A DNA stretch of 64,000 bases from Dipteris shenzhenensis (lineage: Eukaryota; Polypodiophyta; Polypodiopsida; Gleicheniales). Shown one piece after another: positions 23,320 to 32,640 of this stretch (position 1 is the stretch's first letter; each line of letters starts with the position of its first letter). Below the pieces are notes generated by a model. It was not told the origin of the DNA and made no database searches. It saw only the letters and a list, made by a program, of their open reading frames with translations. Position numbers and translations under genes: made by a program. The stretch lies in the NCBI GenBank assembly GCA_047967505.1, contig CM106541.1. The stretch is one strand, 5' to 3'.

Positions 23320-23651
23320 TGAAGGAACATGGTGGAGAAGGAGAGGGAGATAGAGAGAGGGTAGGCTAGGGAGAGAGATAATTATACTCACATGGAAATA
23401 TAATGAAAGGAAACAAAAATGAAAGAAAGAGAAATGGAAGGACTCACATTGATAAGCTTGATGTAGACTCCTTGATGTGTATTGATGTGACACACAAGTA
23501 CAATCATATATAGGATAGGCACACATCCTAGAATACTTAAGTGTATATGGGATATCTCCCAATATGACACATGGCACTCACATATAAGACTTTACTAGAA
23601 GTCCTAGTAGAACACACTAAAACACACTCAACTTGACTTCATGTTCTAACA
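23320..23651 (-). repeat. 3' LTR of copia-2 (332 bp)
   Basis: On the minus strand it runs from TGTTAGAACATGAAG to CACCATGTTCCTTCA. It is homologous to the LTR at 49914-50238, which starts TGTTAGAATATGAAG and ends CACCATGTGCCTTCA. The G-run CATTGGGGG just before it on the minus strand is the polypurine tract. Confidence 0.82.
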
Positions 23652-24054
23652 CCCCCAATGAAGGAGAGGTTAGGGACTACTAAAATGGAACCAAGAACAT
23701 GACAATAACGGACTACTAATTTATACATCCCATGTAACTCAAAGGCTAAAGTCTGAGCGTGTTGAGAGATTGATCCAAGCACTCTCATGGCTTGAGACTC
23801 AACATGACTTAGAGGCTCATGTCTGAGCATGGCTACATCACTAGCTCATAGGTCTAGGAATACACCAACATCCTGGAACTTGGCCAGGCTTGATAAAGAG
23901 ACCCTATTGAAGCCAATACATGGCTCCCACAATACATTCCCCTCTTGGATCCAAAACAGGGTGACATAGAGCCACACACCATAGATAGCAAACATCATTT
24001 TAGGAGGGCTATCCAAGGCTAAGAACCTTTATTGAGTCAAAGAGATTATTACAT

Positions 24055-24327
24055 TCAATTTTTTGGGGGGACTACTACCCAGGGCAGAGTACCCATATAC
24101 ATCAAGCTCATGGAGATATTTTGGAAGACATATTCATCATCCTCATCTATCTCTAGAGGGAAAGATAGATTTCGAAGATGAGCAGTGAGAGAAGTTGGTG
24201 TTGGGGTGTCTTCTTCTTCTTCTTCACTACTGGCAGGTGTAGCCAAGTTAGCATGTTCCTTGGATTGTTGTTTGGCAAGCTTCTGAAAACAACGGTCCTC
24301 TGTATGGCCAAGCTTCTTACAATACAT
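24055..24327 (-). pseudogene. gag: copia-2 gag C-terminal region
   Basis: The frame has CMYCKKLGHTEDRC, a complete C-x2-C-x4-H-x4-C zinc knuckle, then an acidic Glu/Thr/Pro-rich tail. The upstream portion continues to about 24500, where a LINE-A insertion cuts it. It is the paralogue of gag in copia-3. Confidence 0.75.
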
Positions 24328-24507
24328 ACACCTGAAAGGTTTGAATGGCTTCTTACCTTGGAATATAATGCCTGCTCCTCATGGACATCTGTGTGCCTTC
24401 ATTCATGATCGAGAAGCATTGCAACTATTTCATCAATGGACATATCCCATGCTACACGAAGCGCTAGTATGATATCACAATACTGAGGAATATCTTCAAT
24501 GCTAGAA

Positions 24508-25114
24508 ATTATTCATGAGGAGCAGGACGAGGCACAGGACCATGAGCACAGAGATAGCCCAGCTTGCCAGAGAGCACCGATGGTTCCACCCCAAGGATGT
24601 ACATATGACATGATCCGGCAGCACCGCAGGATGATCTTACACAGAGGCCGTACCCGTCGCTTTATTTCTAGACGACGGAGGATGATGGCAGATTTTCAGA
24701 GGAGATTGCTCCATGGAGACTTGGCACCACCAGCAGCCCACTTGACACTTGCCCAGATCTTCACACTCATGGCAGGAGGCATGGTCGATGGCCATGACTT
24801 CCATCATTTCTTTGGATCACAGACCCCTTAGGGAAGACGATGTTCCTCATATTTCATATTTTACATTTTGTATCTAGGCATTTTTGGTACTCTATTTCAT
24901 TTCATTTTGTATCTAGGATTTTTGTAGCCATTTTTGGCATCTTAGCTGTATTACGATGAGGCCACCTAGTTGGCGCATCGTTGATGATGTATTTTCCTTT
25001 CGGATGATTTTGTGTCCCATAGGCCATGTATGGCCTTCCATGGACTTTGTGCCCCATAGGCCATGTATGGCCTTCCGTGGACCTTTAATAAAATTTCTTT
25101 CTTTCTTTCTTTCT
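24508..25114 (+). mobile_element. LINE-A copy (i), 5'-truncated 3' end
   Basis: It begins within the ORF2 C-terminus (ATTCATGAGGAGCAGGACGA) and runs through the stop codon (TAG at 24829-24831), the 3' UTR, two stem-loops and a TTTC tail at 25094-25114. The 110-codon frame 24499-24831 ends HDFHHFFGSQTP. It is roughly 96-97% identical by eye to the intact copy at 26341-26770, which lies in the opposite orientation, so the two form an inverted repeat. Confidence 0.9.
25021..25114 (+). ncRNA. Doubled LINE-A 3' stem-loop and (TTTC)n tail
   Basis: The 7-bp stem AGGCCAT-GT-ATGGCCT occurs twice (25021-25036 and 25058-25073) in a 37-bp tandem duplication. The second is followed by GTGGACCTTTAATAAAA and TTTC repeats. 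It matches the position of the single stem-loops of other copies. Confidence 0.78.
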
Positions 25115-25224
25115 CTATAATTTTTCTCAACACCACATGGAATATTCCAAAGCGGGAATTATCATTGAAAAGTTTTTTGGTAAGAACATTCCAACTTGGC
25201 AAACCAAGCTGAGGCTTTTGTTTA

Positions 25225-25884
25225 TTAGGAAGGTGTGTCAGGGATGCGACGTTGCTCTCTGAGGAATCTCTCTCTGTATCTGGTGATCTCCCTGATGAAC
25301 AACGCTAAGCAATATTGATCCTCATACTCCATAATCCGAGAGAGAGGTCCAAATCCGTGCCCAAATAAACAGTGAAATCTGCCACGGATCTCATAATATA
25401 AAGGGCATCTGCAAACAAAGTGCTCCTCAGTCTCCACCTCCCCCATAGTGCAACAAGGGCATATCCTAGTCTCTCGCCTAGGTCTATGTCCGGTAGCTGT
25501 ACGACGCATCCTGCCGGCCTCAACGTCTAATCTGTGGGAAGATACCCTGAGCTGGCCCAAGGCAATCCTGAGTGAGTGCGACATATGAACGCCGATATAT
25601 CCTGGGGATATGATGAAGCCATCCTCTGAAATCCTGAGAAAATGGTCACGATATGTGGCCATCTTCGTAGGAAGCTCCGTGGGATGAACCCAGGTGCGAA
25701 ACGTGTGTAGCTGCAACAAATCTGCCCTGATAACCTGACTGAGCTCATGTCGAGTGAGAGGGAGGCGAGGGGCATCTATGTTGTATCGAAATGGTGGCAG
25801 CCTATCCATATCCAAGCCCAACGAGGTGAGCCATGTGGAGAGTGTGTGGTACCAACAAAAAGTATGACCTCTCTCCGCTAACAT
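25225..25884 (-). pseudogene. LINE-A copy (ii) ORF2 C-terminal frame (219 codons)
   Basis: An open frame with the zinc finger RICPCCTMGEVETEEHFVCRC and the following acidic/aromatic helix (LYYEIRGRF). It is about 95% identical in protein to residues near 600-815 of the 900-codon frame of copy (iii). A TAG in place of an expected codon separates it from the upstream frame 25885-26319. No start of its own is credible. Confidence 0.8.
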
Positions 25885-26319
25885 CTACGAGGATGTTAGT
25901 GCTAGCCACGGTAATCGTGCTCTCCCTGCTGCTGAGTCTCCGAGCGCCCTGATCCTATGCAAGTATGTAACTGACTGAAATGCTGCATCTAGCGCTAGGG
26001 GTGTAGCTCCGAACTCTGCGAGCATAATCTGATGCGGTACCGTGGGCTTCGCTCTAATCAATCTGGAGAACATGATGATCTGTAACCTCTCTACTCGTCT
26101 CCAATCTGCAACACTGAGATCTCCTACCCAAAAGGGGCTAGCATACATGGCTGCACGTCTCACCAGCGTATCGAAAAGTAAGGACTTCGTGTCGGGATGC
26201 TGAAAATGTGACTGTGCACACTGCCTTTCGAGACGAGCCAAGGCGGCATACCCTCTACTGATCCTATCTCGTGCTGCATGCGTCATGGTGAAGACTGGAC
26301 CTCTAAATGTGGCACCCAA
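25885..26319 (-). pseudogene. LINE-A copy (ii) ORF2 thumb region frame
   Basis: 144 codons from GATFRGPVFTMTHAARDR to LPWLALTSS, corresponding to the region directly after RT motif E in copy (iii), where it reads GATVRGPVFSMTHAARDR. In frame with 25225-25884 apart from the stop at 25885-25887. Confidence 0.78.
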
Positions 26320-26453
26320 ATATGTATACTCCTTGACTAGCTAAATGGCTACAAAAATCCTAGATACAAAATGAAATGAAATAGAGTACCAAAAATGCCT
26401 AGATACAAAATGTAAAATATGAAATATGAGGAACATCGTCTTCCCTAAGGGGT

Positions 26454-29156
26454 CTATGATCCAAAGAAATGATGGAAGTCATGGCCATCGACCATGCCTC
26501 CTGCCATGAGTGTGAAGATCTGGGCAAGTGTCAAGTGGGCTGCTGGCGGTGCCAAGTCTCCATGGAGCAATCTTCTCCGAAAATCTGCCATCATCCTCCA
26601 TCGTCTAGAAATAAAGCGACAGGTACGGCCTCTGTGTAAGATCATCCTGCGGTGCTGTCGGATCATGTCATATGTACATCCTCGGGGTGGAACCATCGGT
26701 GCTCTCTGGCAAGCTGGGCTATCTCTATGCTCATGGTCCTGCGCCTCGTCCTGCTCCTCATGAATAACCAGGTCTCTGGCAGGGATGCGACGGTGCTCTC
26801 TGAGGAATCTCTCTCTGTATCTGGTGATCTCCCTGATGAACAACGCTAAGCAATACTGATCCTCATACTCCATAATCCGAGAGAGAGGTCCAAATCCGTG
26901 CCCAAATAAACAGTGAAATCTGCCACGGATCTCATAATATAAAGGGCATCTGCAAACAAAGTGCTCCTCAGTCTCCACCTCCACCATAGTGCAACAAGGG
27001 CATATCCTAGTCTCTCGCTTGGGTCTATGTCCAGTAGCTGTACGACGCATCCTGCCGGCCTCAACGTCTAATCTGTGGGAAGATACCCTGAGCTGGCCCA
27101 AGGCAATCCTGAGTGAGTGCGACATATGAACGCCGATATATCCTGGGGATATGATGAAGCCATCCTCTGAAATCTTGAGAAAATGGTCATGATATGTGGC
27201 CATCTTCGTAGGAAGCTCCGTGGGATGAACCCAAGTGCGAAACGTGTGTAGTTGCAACAAATCTGCCCTGATAACCTGACTGAGCTCATGTCGAGTGAGA
27301 GGGAGGCGAGGGGCATCTATGCTGTATCGAAGTGGTGGCAGCCTATCCATATCCAAGCCCAACGAGGTGAGCCATGTGGAGAGTGTGTGGTACCAACAAA
27401 AAGTATGACCTCTCTCCGCTAACATCTGCGAGGATGTCAGTGCTAGGCATGGTAATGGTGCTCTGCCTGCTGCTGAGTCTCCGAGCACCCTGATCTTATG
27501 CAAGTATGTAACTGACTGAAATGCTGCATCTAGCGCTAGGGGTGTAGCTCCGAACTCTGCGAGCATAATTTGATGCGGTATCATGGACTTCGCTCTGATC
27601 AATCTGGAGAACATGATGATCTGTAACCTCTCTACTCGTCTCCAATCTGCAACACTGAGATCTCCTGCCCAAAAGGGGCTAGCATACATGGCTGCAGGTC
27701 TCACCAGCGTATCGAAAAGTAAGGACTTCGTGTCGGGATGCTGAAAATGTGACTGTGCACATTGCCTCTCGAGAAGAGCCAAGGCGGCATACCCTCTACT
27801 GATCCTATCTCGTGCTGCATGCGTCATGGAGAAGACTGGACCTCTAACTGTGGCACCCAAATATGTATACTCCTTGACTAGCTCCACCTCCTGCCCATCA
27901 AATGTGAAAGAGAACTCGCCTCTCCTATAAACCTGGTATGATGTGTTGAAGACCATGACTTTGGTCTTCCCAAGGTTTACAGACAACCCTCTGTCGTGAC
28001 AAAAGCTGTGGAGTGCATGGAGATGTGCCTGTAAACCGTGCTGGGAGGAAGAAATAAGAACCACGTCATCTGCATAGAGGAGAATCGGTATCGTGGATCC
28101 TGCTTGTAAAGAACCTGTACCACCCATCGTCTGTATGTACGTCTCTAACTCATCGATATAGAGACCAAAGAGTGTCGGAGACAAAGGACACCCCTGCTTC
28201 ACCCCTATCGTACTGCGTACTTCCCCCGACAGCCCCGCCCGTGTCCTGACTCTACCTGTGACTCTCTCATACAAGACCATGATCGCCCATTGAATCTCCC
28301 CACTGAATCCCAAGTCACGAAGTCGCTGGAAGAGTTTGAAACGTGGCACAGTGTCAAATGCCTTTCTAAAGTCCATGAAGCAACAATAGAGCCGTTGCTT
28401 ACATGACTTCGTCTCCTCAATCAAAGCCCTGAGTGTGAAGATATGATCTAGAGTCGAGTGCTCTGCACAAAATCCTGCCTGCCCTCTAGTTCTCATACCT
28501 GTCGCCTCGGCATGGTCATTTATATGTCCTTCTAGAATGGTCGCATAAATCTCGGCCATGACATGGCCAATCATAATGGTCCTATAGTTCGACGCCTCCA
28601 AAGGATCCCCCGACTTGTGTATGGGTACTATAGTATTTTCTAGCCAACTAGGTGGAAGACCTGTACAAATGGACTCGTTAAAAAGACGGGAGAGGACTGT
28701 AGCTAAGGCATCAATCCCATGGGTTACATACTCCGCTTGCAATCCATCATGGTCCTTAGCTCTCCCAGTCTTCAAACGATGAACTGCTGCTCGAACACTA
28801 CTAGATGAGAATAAGGCAGAGGAGGTGGGTCTACGCACATGGGATAAGTCGATCTGTGGTTGGTCTGGAATATCATATAAAGTGGAAGTATAGGCAAGCC
28901 AAACCTGTGGGTCTGTAAGAGGAGTTTGAGATTTCAAGCGAAGGAATTTCTTCCAGAATTCCTTGGAATCACAGCTGAAAAGTAAACTTCTGAGCTCCTC
29001 CTCATTCCGGGCTAGAAATTGGCACTTTTTGCATCTCACCAAATGCTTGTAACTCTTCTTGGTCTCAACCAGGAGGGGAGACTTCTCCTGTGTCTCAAGG
29101 CGAAGCTTCCTACGGAGTTCTTTACACTCCTCATCATACCATCCATTACAAGGCAC
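26454..29156 (-). CDS. LINE-A ORF2: reverse transcriptase, thumb, zinc finger, basic tail (900 codons open)
   Basis: Reverse transcriptase of a non-LTR element. In order: a linker (NGWYDEECKELRRKL, near residue 5), RT start (VRRPTSSALFSSSSVRAAVHRL, about 105), NTIVPIHKSGDPLEASNYRT (about 180), CFMDFRKAFDTVPR (about 255), GVKQGCPLSPTLFGLYIDEL (about 315) and the catalytic YADD (complement of 28065-28076). Then comes a thumb, a C-x2-C...H-x4-C finger (RICPCCTMVEVETEEHFVCRC, about residue 720) and a basic His/Arg tail ending HDFHHFFGS. No stop or frameshift occurs in 900 codons. The true ORF2 start lies upstream in the endonuclease, which is broken, so the first Met here is only the point where the frame opens. 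Confidence 0.9.
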   Translation of the reverse strand: MPCNGWYDEECKELRRKLRLETQEKSPLLVETKKSYKHLVRCKKCQFLARNEEELRSLLFSCDSKEFWKKFLRLKSQTPLTDPQVWLAYTSTLYDIPDQPQIDLSHVRRPTSSALFSSSSVRAAVHRLKTGRAKDHDGLQAEYVTHGIDALATVLSRLFNESICTGLPPSWLENTIVPIHKSGDPLEASNYRTIMIGHVMAEIYATILEGHINDHAEATGMRTRGQAGFCAEHSTLDHIFTLRALIEETKSCKQRLYCCFMDFRKAFDTVPRFKLFQRLRDLGFSGEIQWAIMVLYERVTGRVRTRAGLSGEVRSTIGVKQGCPLSPTLFGLYIDELETYIQTMGGTGSLQAGSTIPILLYADDVVLISSSQHGLQAHLHALHSFCHDRGLSVNLGKTKVMVFNTSYQVYRRGEFSFTFDGQEVELVKEYTYLGATVRGPVFSMTHAARDRISRGYAALALLERQCAQSHFQHPDTKSLLFDTLVRPAAMYASPFWAGDLSVADWRRVERLQIIMFSRLIRAKSMIPHQIMLAEFGATPLALDAAFQSVTYLHKIRVLGDSAAGRAPLPCLALTSSQMLAERGHTFCWYHTLSTWLTSLGLDMDRLPPLRYSIDAPRLPLTRHELSQVIRADLLQLHTFRTWVHPTELPTKMATYHDHFLKISEDGFIISPGYIGVHMSHSLRIALGQLRVSSHRLDVEAGRMRRTATGHRPKRETRICPCCTMVEVETEEHFVCRCPLYYEIRGRFHCLFGHGFGPLSRIMEYEDQYCLALFIREITRYRERFLREHRRIPARDLVIHEEQDEAQDHEHRDSPACQRAPMVPPRGCTYDMIRQHRRMILHRGRTCRFISRRWRMMADFRRRLLHGDLAPPAAHLTLAQIFTLMAGGMVDGHDFHHFFGS

Positions 29157-29299
29157 AAGACCGACTGGTGGAGGACCGGATGTGTGGCAAGTGACAGGGA
29201 AGGACTTGTGGGCTGCCGAGATGATGGAGGTATGTACAAGGTCCCACCGATCCTATGTGGAGGGTAGGGCATCGAGAAGGTGCGGACGGAGAAGACTAC

Positions 29300-30227
29300 T
29301 CAGGTGCTGGCTATAAATATCATCGAACTGGTGGTCAAAATGAACCTCATAGTATGGCTGATGCTCATGATGTCTAGAAGGGGGGGCATGAGGAATCTGG
29401 GTATAAGAATAAAGTGCAGACGTGCATGATCGGCTGAAGGCATAAGAGGGTCGACTGTGAGGTTATGTACAAAAGGGATTAAAGTCGGGGGACCCAAGAC
29501 GTAATCAATGACGCTCGTACCACCACCCGCGAAGGGAGAACATGTGGCTGTGGATGAATGCGGCCATTGTCGAAGTCCATTATAAATGACCATGCCATGC
29601 GATGAGAGAAGCTCCAATAGGCGATGTCCCTGATCTGTCACCTCTACTCCTCTATCTGAAGATAAGCGTGGAAAACTCTCATCTGGGGCAGCTGGAACTA
29701 AGACTGGATCCTCAGCAAAGTCCAAAATCTCTGCCTGTCTGTCTGATGTCCTCGCATTGAAGTTTCCTAAAAGGATGACCTCTCCGCGGCGTGAGTAGTC
29801 CAATACATCGGCTGACAAATCCTCAAAAGGTGACTGTCCTGGTCCATCTGAGGCATAACGAGACTGTCTCGGGGGAAAGTAGCATACTGCAATAAACAAG
29901 TCTCTCCGGGGGGGTCTCTTGATCCGTACCCAAAGATATCTGGCCCGATGGTCTCTCCTCACGACTGTGACTCACGACTGTGAGTATCGATCTGAGATGC
30001 TCTCTATAAAAAACTGTCACACCGCCAGATCCTCTGACTCCTCCTGATCGTCTAGTTTGCTGTCGAAAGACAGACTCCCAGGCATACCCTGTCACCTGCG
30101 GCAAGCCTCTCTCTGGGCTCTCATGGGTCTCTGTAAAGAAGACGATGTCCTGATCAAAAAAGGCCTCTCGTAAGTTGCCAGGCTGAGCTGTGAGGGAACC
30201 ATTACAGTTCCAAACTGCGAAACTCAA
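29300..30227 (-). pseudogene. LINE-A ORF2: APE-type endonuclease, frameshifted
   Basis: The ORF2 start at 30227 gives FAVWNCNGSL (the catalytic Asn motif), VFFTETHESP (catalytic Glu), LLGNFNAR (usual GDFN, here Asp to Asn), TSVIDYVLGP and PSADHARL (terminal SDH-like His). The frame changes near 29960-29983, where CACGACTGTGACT is directly repeated (a 13-bp duplication). A further shift lies between 29300 and 29156. Target DNA nicking is therefore not expected from this copy. Confidence 0.85.
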
Positions 30228-30266
30228 GCTATCTGGCAGGCTACGTGTCCCATAGGCCTCGTGTCG

Positions 30267-31151
30267 TCAACTGTGGGCTCCAGCCGGTCTAGATCGCATA
30301 GCTCCTATCAAAAGTCTGCCCTCTCTGATCACGGCCCACTTGCACTCACAATGGGCAACATCCCTCTGTGCAATGAGACGTCTATGGTCCTCCCACTGAA
30401 GAGCTGTAAGGTCCTCATCCATGTGAATCTGTGGATGGTCCCTCAATCTGGATCTCATCCGTAATACTGCGAGACGGGCCTCAGCATCTCTGAATCTGAT
30501 GATAAGTGGCTGGTGCCGTGCTGGATCCCGGCCCACTCGATATGCAGCTACTATGCCATGATCCTGAACTCCGAGTGTCCCAGATATGAAATCTGTCGCC
30601 TGATCCATGGCTGATCTCGTATCTGATCGCTCAACTCCGCGGATGCGGATGTTGAGGGCCTTTTGAGCTCGCCGCTGACTCTCGGCAATAGTCTCAGAGA
30701 CTGTGGTCTGCTGGGCCTGTGGGGCTCTACGCACAACGTCCACCCACTCTGAGGTCTTCTGTACCTCTGTCTGCAGTGTGGCCAGCCTCTCCTCAACTGC
30801 TGCACTAGCTGGAGGAGCTACATGCAGCTGCTGGAGGCGATCATCGCATGCCACAACATGCTCCTGAATCCGTGCCTCCAGCTGCACTATGCGCTCAGCA
30901 TGTGTCCGTAACTGGATGTCCCGATCAATATCTCTGGTATGAAGCTGGCGAATATGGGAGTCCTGATCAGATCTATGACTCTCAAGTGTCGATAGCTGAG
31001 CAGTCAGTGTGTGTATCTGTGCTGTGAGAGACTGAATCGCTGTGCCCTGAAGTCTGCAAGTCTCCATGCACTGCATAACTAAATCTCTCAAGCGCAGATT
31101 ATCTGCCAGGACTGCTTCCGCTGTGGAGGGTGAAGGGGAGAGGGGGTACAA
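30267..31151 (-). CDS. LINE-A ORF1: coiled coil plus RNA-binding-like region (294 codons)
   Basis: The open frame begins with a Ser/Pro stretch and then a long heptad region (about residues 25-130; LTAQIHTLTAQLSTLESHRS, and others). It continues as QKALNIRIRGVERSDTRS (about 165) and a basic C-terminal segment (YRVGRDPARHQPLIIRFRDA, then RLRDHPQIHMDEDLT). Coiled coil, RRM-like strand and C-terminal domain in this order resemble the ORF1 of animal L1 elements more than the CCHC-type ORF1 of other LINEs in this window. It ends 39 bp upstream of ORF2. The similarity is by eye, not by profile. Confidence 0.72.
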   Translation of the reverse strand: MYPLSPSPSTAEAVLADNLRLRDLVMQCMETCRLQGTAIQSLTAQIHTLTAQLSTLESHRSDQDSHIRQLHTRDIDRDIQLRTHAERIVQLEARIQEHVVACDDRLQQLHVAPPASAAVEERLATLQTEVQKTSEWVDVVRRAPQAQQTTVSETIAESQRRAQKALNIRIRGVERSDTRSAMDQATDFISGTLGVQDHGIVAAYRVGRDPARHQPLIIRFRDAEARLAVLRMRSRLRDHPQIHMDEDLTALQWEDHRRLIAQRDVAHCECKWAVIREGRLLIGAMRSRPAGAHS

Positions 31152-31860
31152 GGATGAGGGGGTAAGAGGGTAAGAAGGTGAGTAAAGGAGGGGTGCGGAA
31201 AATGGAGGTCCTGAAGAGAGAGATCCGGTAGGAGGAAGTAGGGAGTCAGGGACCGAAGAAGAGCCTACACTAGGGGAGGAAGGGGCTGAAAGGGAGGGTA
31301 GGTGGGAAGAGGTGGGAAGAAGCTGGGTAGGGACTAGGGGAGGGGAAGAAGAGGAGGGAAGAGGCTGGGTAGGGAATAGGGAAGGGGAGGAAGAGGAAGG
31401 AAGAGGATGGGTAGGGACTAGGGGAGGGGAGGAATAAGCAAGGGAAAGGGCTAGGGAGGAATGAGCGGGAGCAAGAGGAGGAGGTGAAGCTGAAGGAGGG
31501 GGAGGAGGAGGATTGAGTAGAGGAGGTGGGTAGGAAAGGGTTGGGATTGAGGCAAGGGAGGTAACCGGAAGTGATGGGGGAGATGAAGTAAAGGAGATGG
31601 GGTAGGAGCCACAGGAGGATTGTGTAAAGGAAGTGGGTAGGAAAGGGTTGGGGTGGAGGCAAGGGAGGTCGTTGGAGGTGATGGGGAAGGAGATGTTAAG
31701 GGTAAAGAAGAACTTGGCTCTTCAGCTCTTGTACTGTTGCCTATGCTTTTATCTTTCTCTACTTTTGGTCCTTGGGGGGCCATGGTGGAGCTCCTTGTTT
31801 GTGGCATCTCCTTAGTCCTGGAAGTGCTGGAGAGAGAGCTTACTTCTTCTCTTGAGCTCA
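31152..31860 (-). other. LINE-A 5' region: pyrimidine-rich leader, possible ORF1 N-terminus
   Basis: On the minus strand the sequence is CCTTCC-rich. A frame near 31785 begins MAPQGPKVEKDKSIGNSTRA and turns into Pro/Ser/Leu repeats over 31180-31730. This may be a low-complexity N-terminal extension of ORF1 or only leader. The frames here are not continuous with 30267-31151. Confidence 0.55.
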
Positions 31861-32144
31861 ATCAAAGCTGGTTTCTTTGATTTCGGTAGATTTCTTTCAC
31901 TTGAATGAAAGTTTGGTTGGCTTGCTTTAGGAAAACATCCCCAATCCACCTCAAAGCAAGCTGCAATATTTTCCCCAATCTGCCTCAACGCAAGCTGCAA
32001 TCGTCCTCTATGCTCGGATTATGGAGTTGGCTAGCTGATTTCTGTAGGAGAAACCTCTCTGTACATTATGTGTTTCTTGAGGTCACGGGCTCTCTTTCCC
32101 TCTGGCCACTGTCTATCCATGTGGAGCGTGCAGATATGCTGTTT
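31861..32144. other. Spacer with a short imperfect direct repeat
   Basis: Two similar phrases, CCCCAATCCACCTCAAAGCAAGCTGCAAT and CCCCAATCTGCCTCAACGCAAGCTGCAAT style (31930-32000), lie next to each other. No gene is recognised. Confidence 0.4.
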
Positions 32145-32640
32145 CTATGAGCGTGAGCGCTTCGTCTCTATCGTGACCTTCCAGGCTTTGTAAGAGCGAG
32201 CTTCCACGGTGTTGTTGATGGCAGGTCCTGCGTAGGAGTTGCAGGTTTCGTACTTTTCTTCGAAGGGGAGCCAACGCTTTTCAACCTCGGAGAAGAACCG
32301 GCAAAAAGTGCGAAGGCCTTCTTCATCAAGGGACTCGTTGATCAAATAACCTTGTGATGCTGAGTAGCTTCCCTCGTCAAAGAACTCGTTGCATCTATCA
32401 TTGTCTGCTAATGCATGCTTTTGAAATCGCTAACCAAAAAAAATCCCCCAATAACGTTGTAGACAGACGAACATGTGTGCCTTGGTCGACGATGCTATGA
32501 TCCTCCGAGTCCAAGATTTCCTCTGCGATGGCTTCATTCCAAACTTTTGCCCACGGAAGCTTTGCGAATCAGAGTAGGCGACTGGACTTCAAAACCTCCT
32601 TCAGGACCCATCCGCAATCGGGTCAAGCAGACGAATGATG
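32145..32640 (-). pseudogene. Broken ORF of unknown family (about 150 codons)
   Basis: Two open pieces join naturally on the minus strand. The first (32565-32413) reads WAKVWNEAIAEEILDSEDHS then HVRLSTTLLGDFF. The second (32432-32145) reads RFQKHALADNDRCNEFFDEG, YLINESLDEEGLRTFCRFFS, EKRWLPFEEKYET and ends TKRSRS-stop. The junction is a T8 run plus a TAG; one base difference in the run and a Gln codon would restore a single frame. Alternatively the T-rich stretch ending TTAG before 32432 is a splice acceptor of a last exon. I do not recognise the family, and composition is unlike the LINEs around it. Confidence 0.5.

Larger units (their letters stand above)
23320..25215 (-). mobile_element. 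copia-2: gag-only copia element, 5' end lost, interrupted by LINE-A
   Basis: The minus-strand 3' LTR (23320-23651) is followed by about 400 bp of noncoding sequence and a gag C-terminal region with a CCHC knuckle (24055-24327). A plus-strand LINE-A 3' end (24508-25114) interrupts it. The stretch 25115-25215 has no assigned content and may be more of this element. No pol sequence lies between gag and the 3' LTR, the same arrangement as copia-3 at 49914-52580. The 5' LTR is not found. Confidence 0.7.
25220..26340 (-). mobile_element. LINE-A copy (ii), partial ORF2 segment
   Basis: A minus-strand segment that duplicates 26772-27885 of copy (iii) in direct orientation. It lacks the family 3' end, running out at RRIPDTPS, and it begins inside the RT thumb region. 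It joins copy (iii) at 26340/26341 in mid-3' UTR of (iii). This could be an unequal recombination product or a fragment inserted in the 3' UTR. Confidence 0.85.
26341..31860 (-). mobile_element. LINE-A copy (iii), nearly full-length non-LTR retrotransposon
   Basis: In sense order (right to left): a pyrimidine-rich leader and Pro/Ser-rich region (31860-31152), ORF1 (31151-30267), ORF2 endonuclease (30227-29300) and a long RT/zinc-finger frame (29156-26454), then part of the 3' UTR ending at 26341 before the stem-loop. The family tail is missing. High similarity to copies (i) and (ii) and the long open RT frame mark it as the youngest element in the window. RT motifs differ from the L1-type LINE-B/C. 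I infer a separate clade, possibly one with structured-RNA-guided priming. Confidence 0.88.

Noticed and set aside
24178-24408. Plus-strand 76-codon frame over the copia-2 gag
   Set aside because: Antisense of the CCHC-containing gag frame.
26494-29316. Plus-strand frames across LINE-A ORF2
   Set aside because: Antisense shadows of the 900-codon RT frame.
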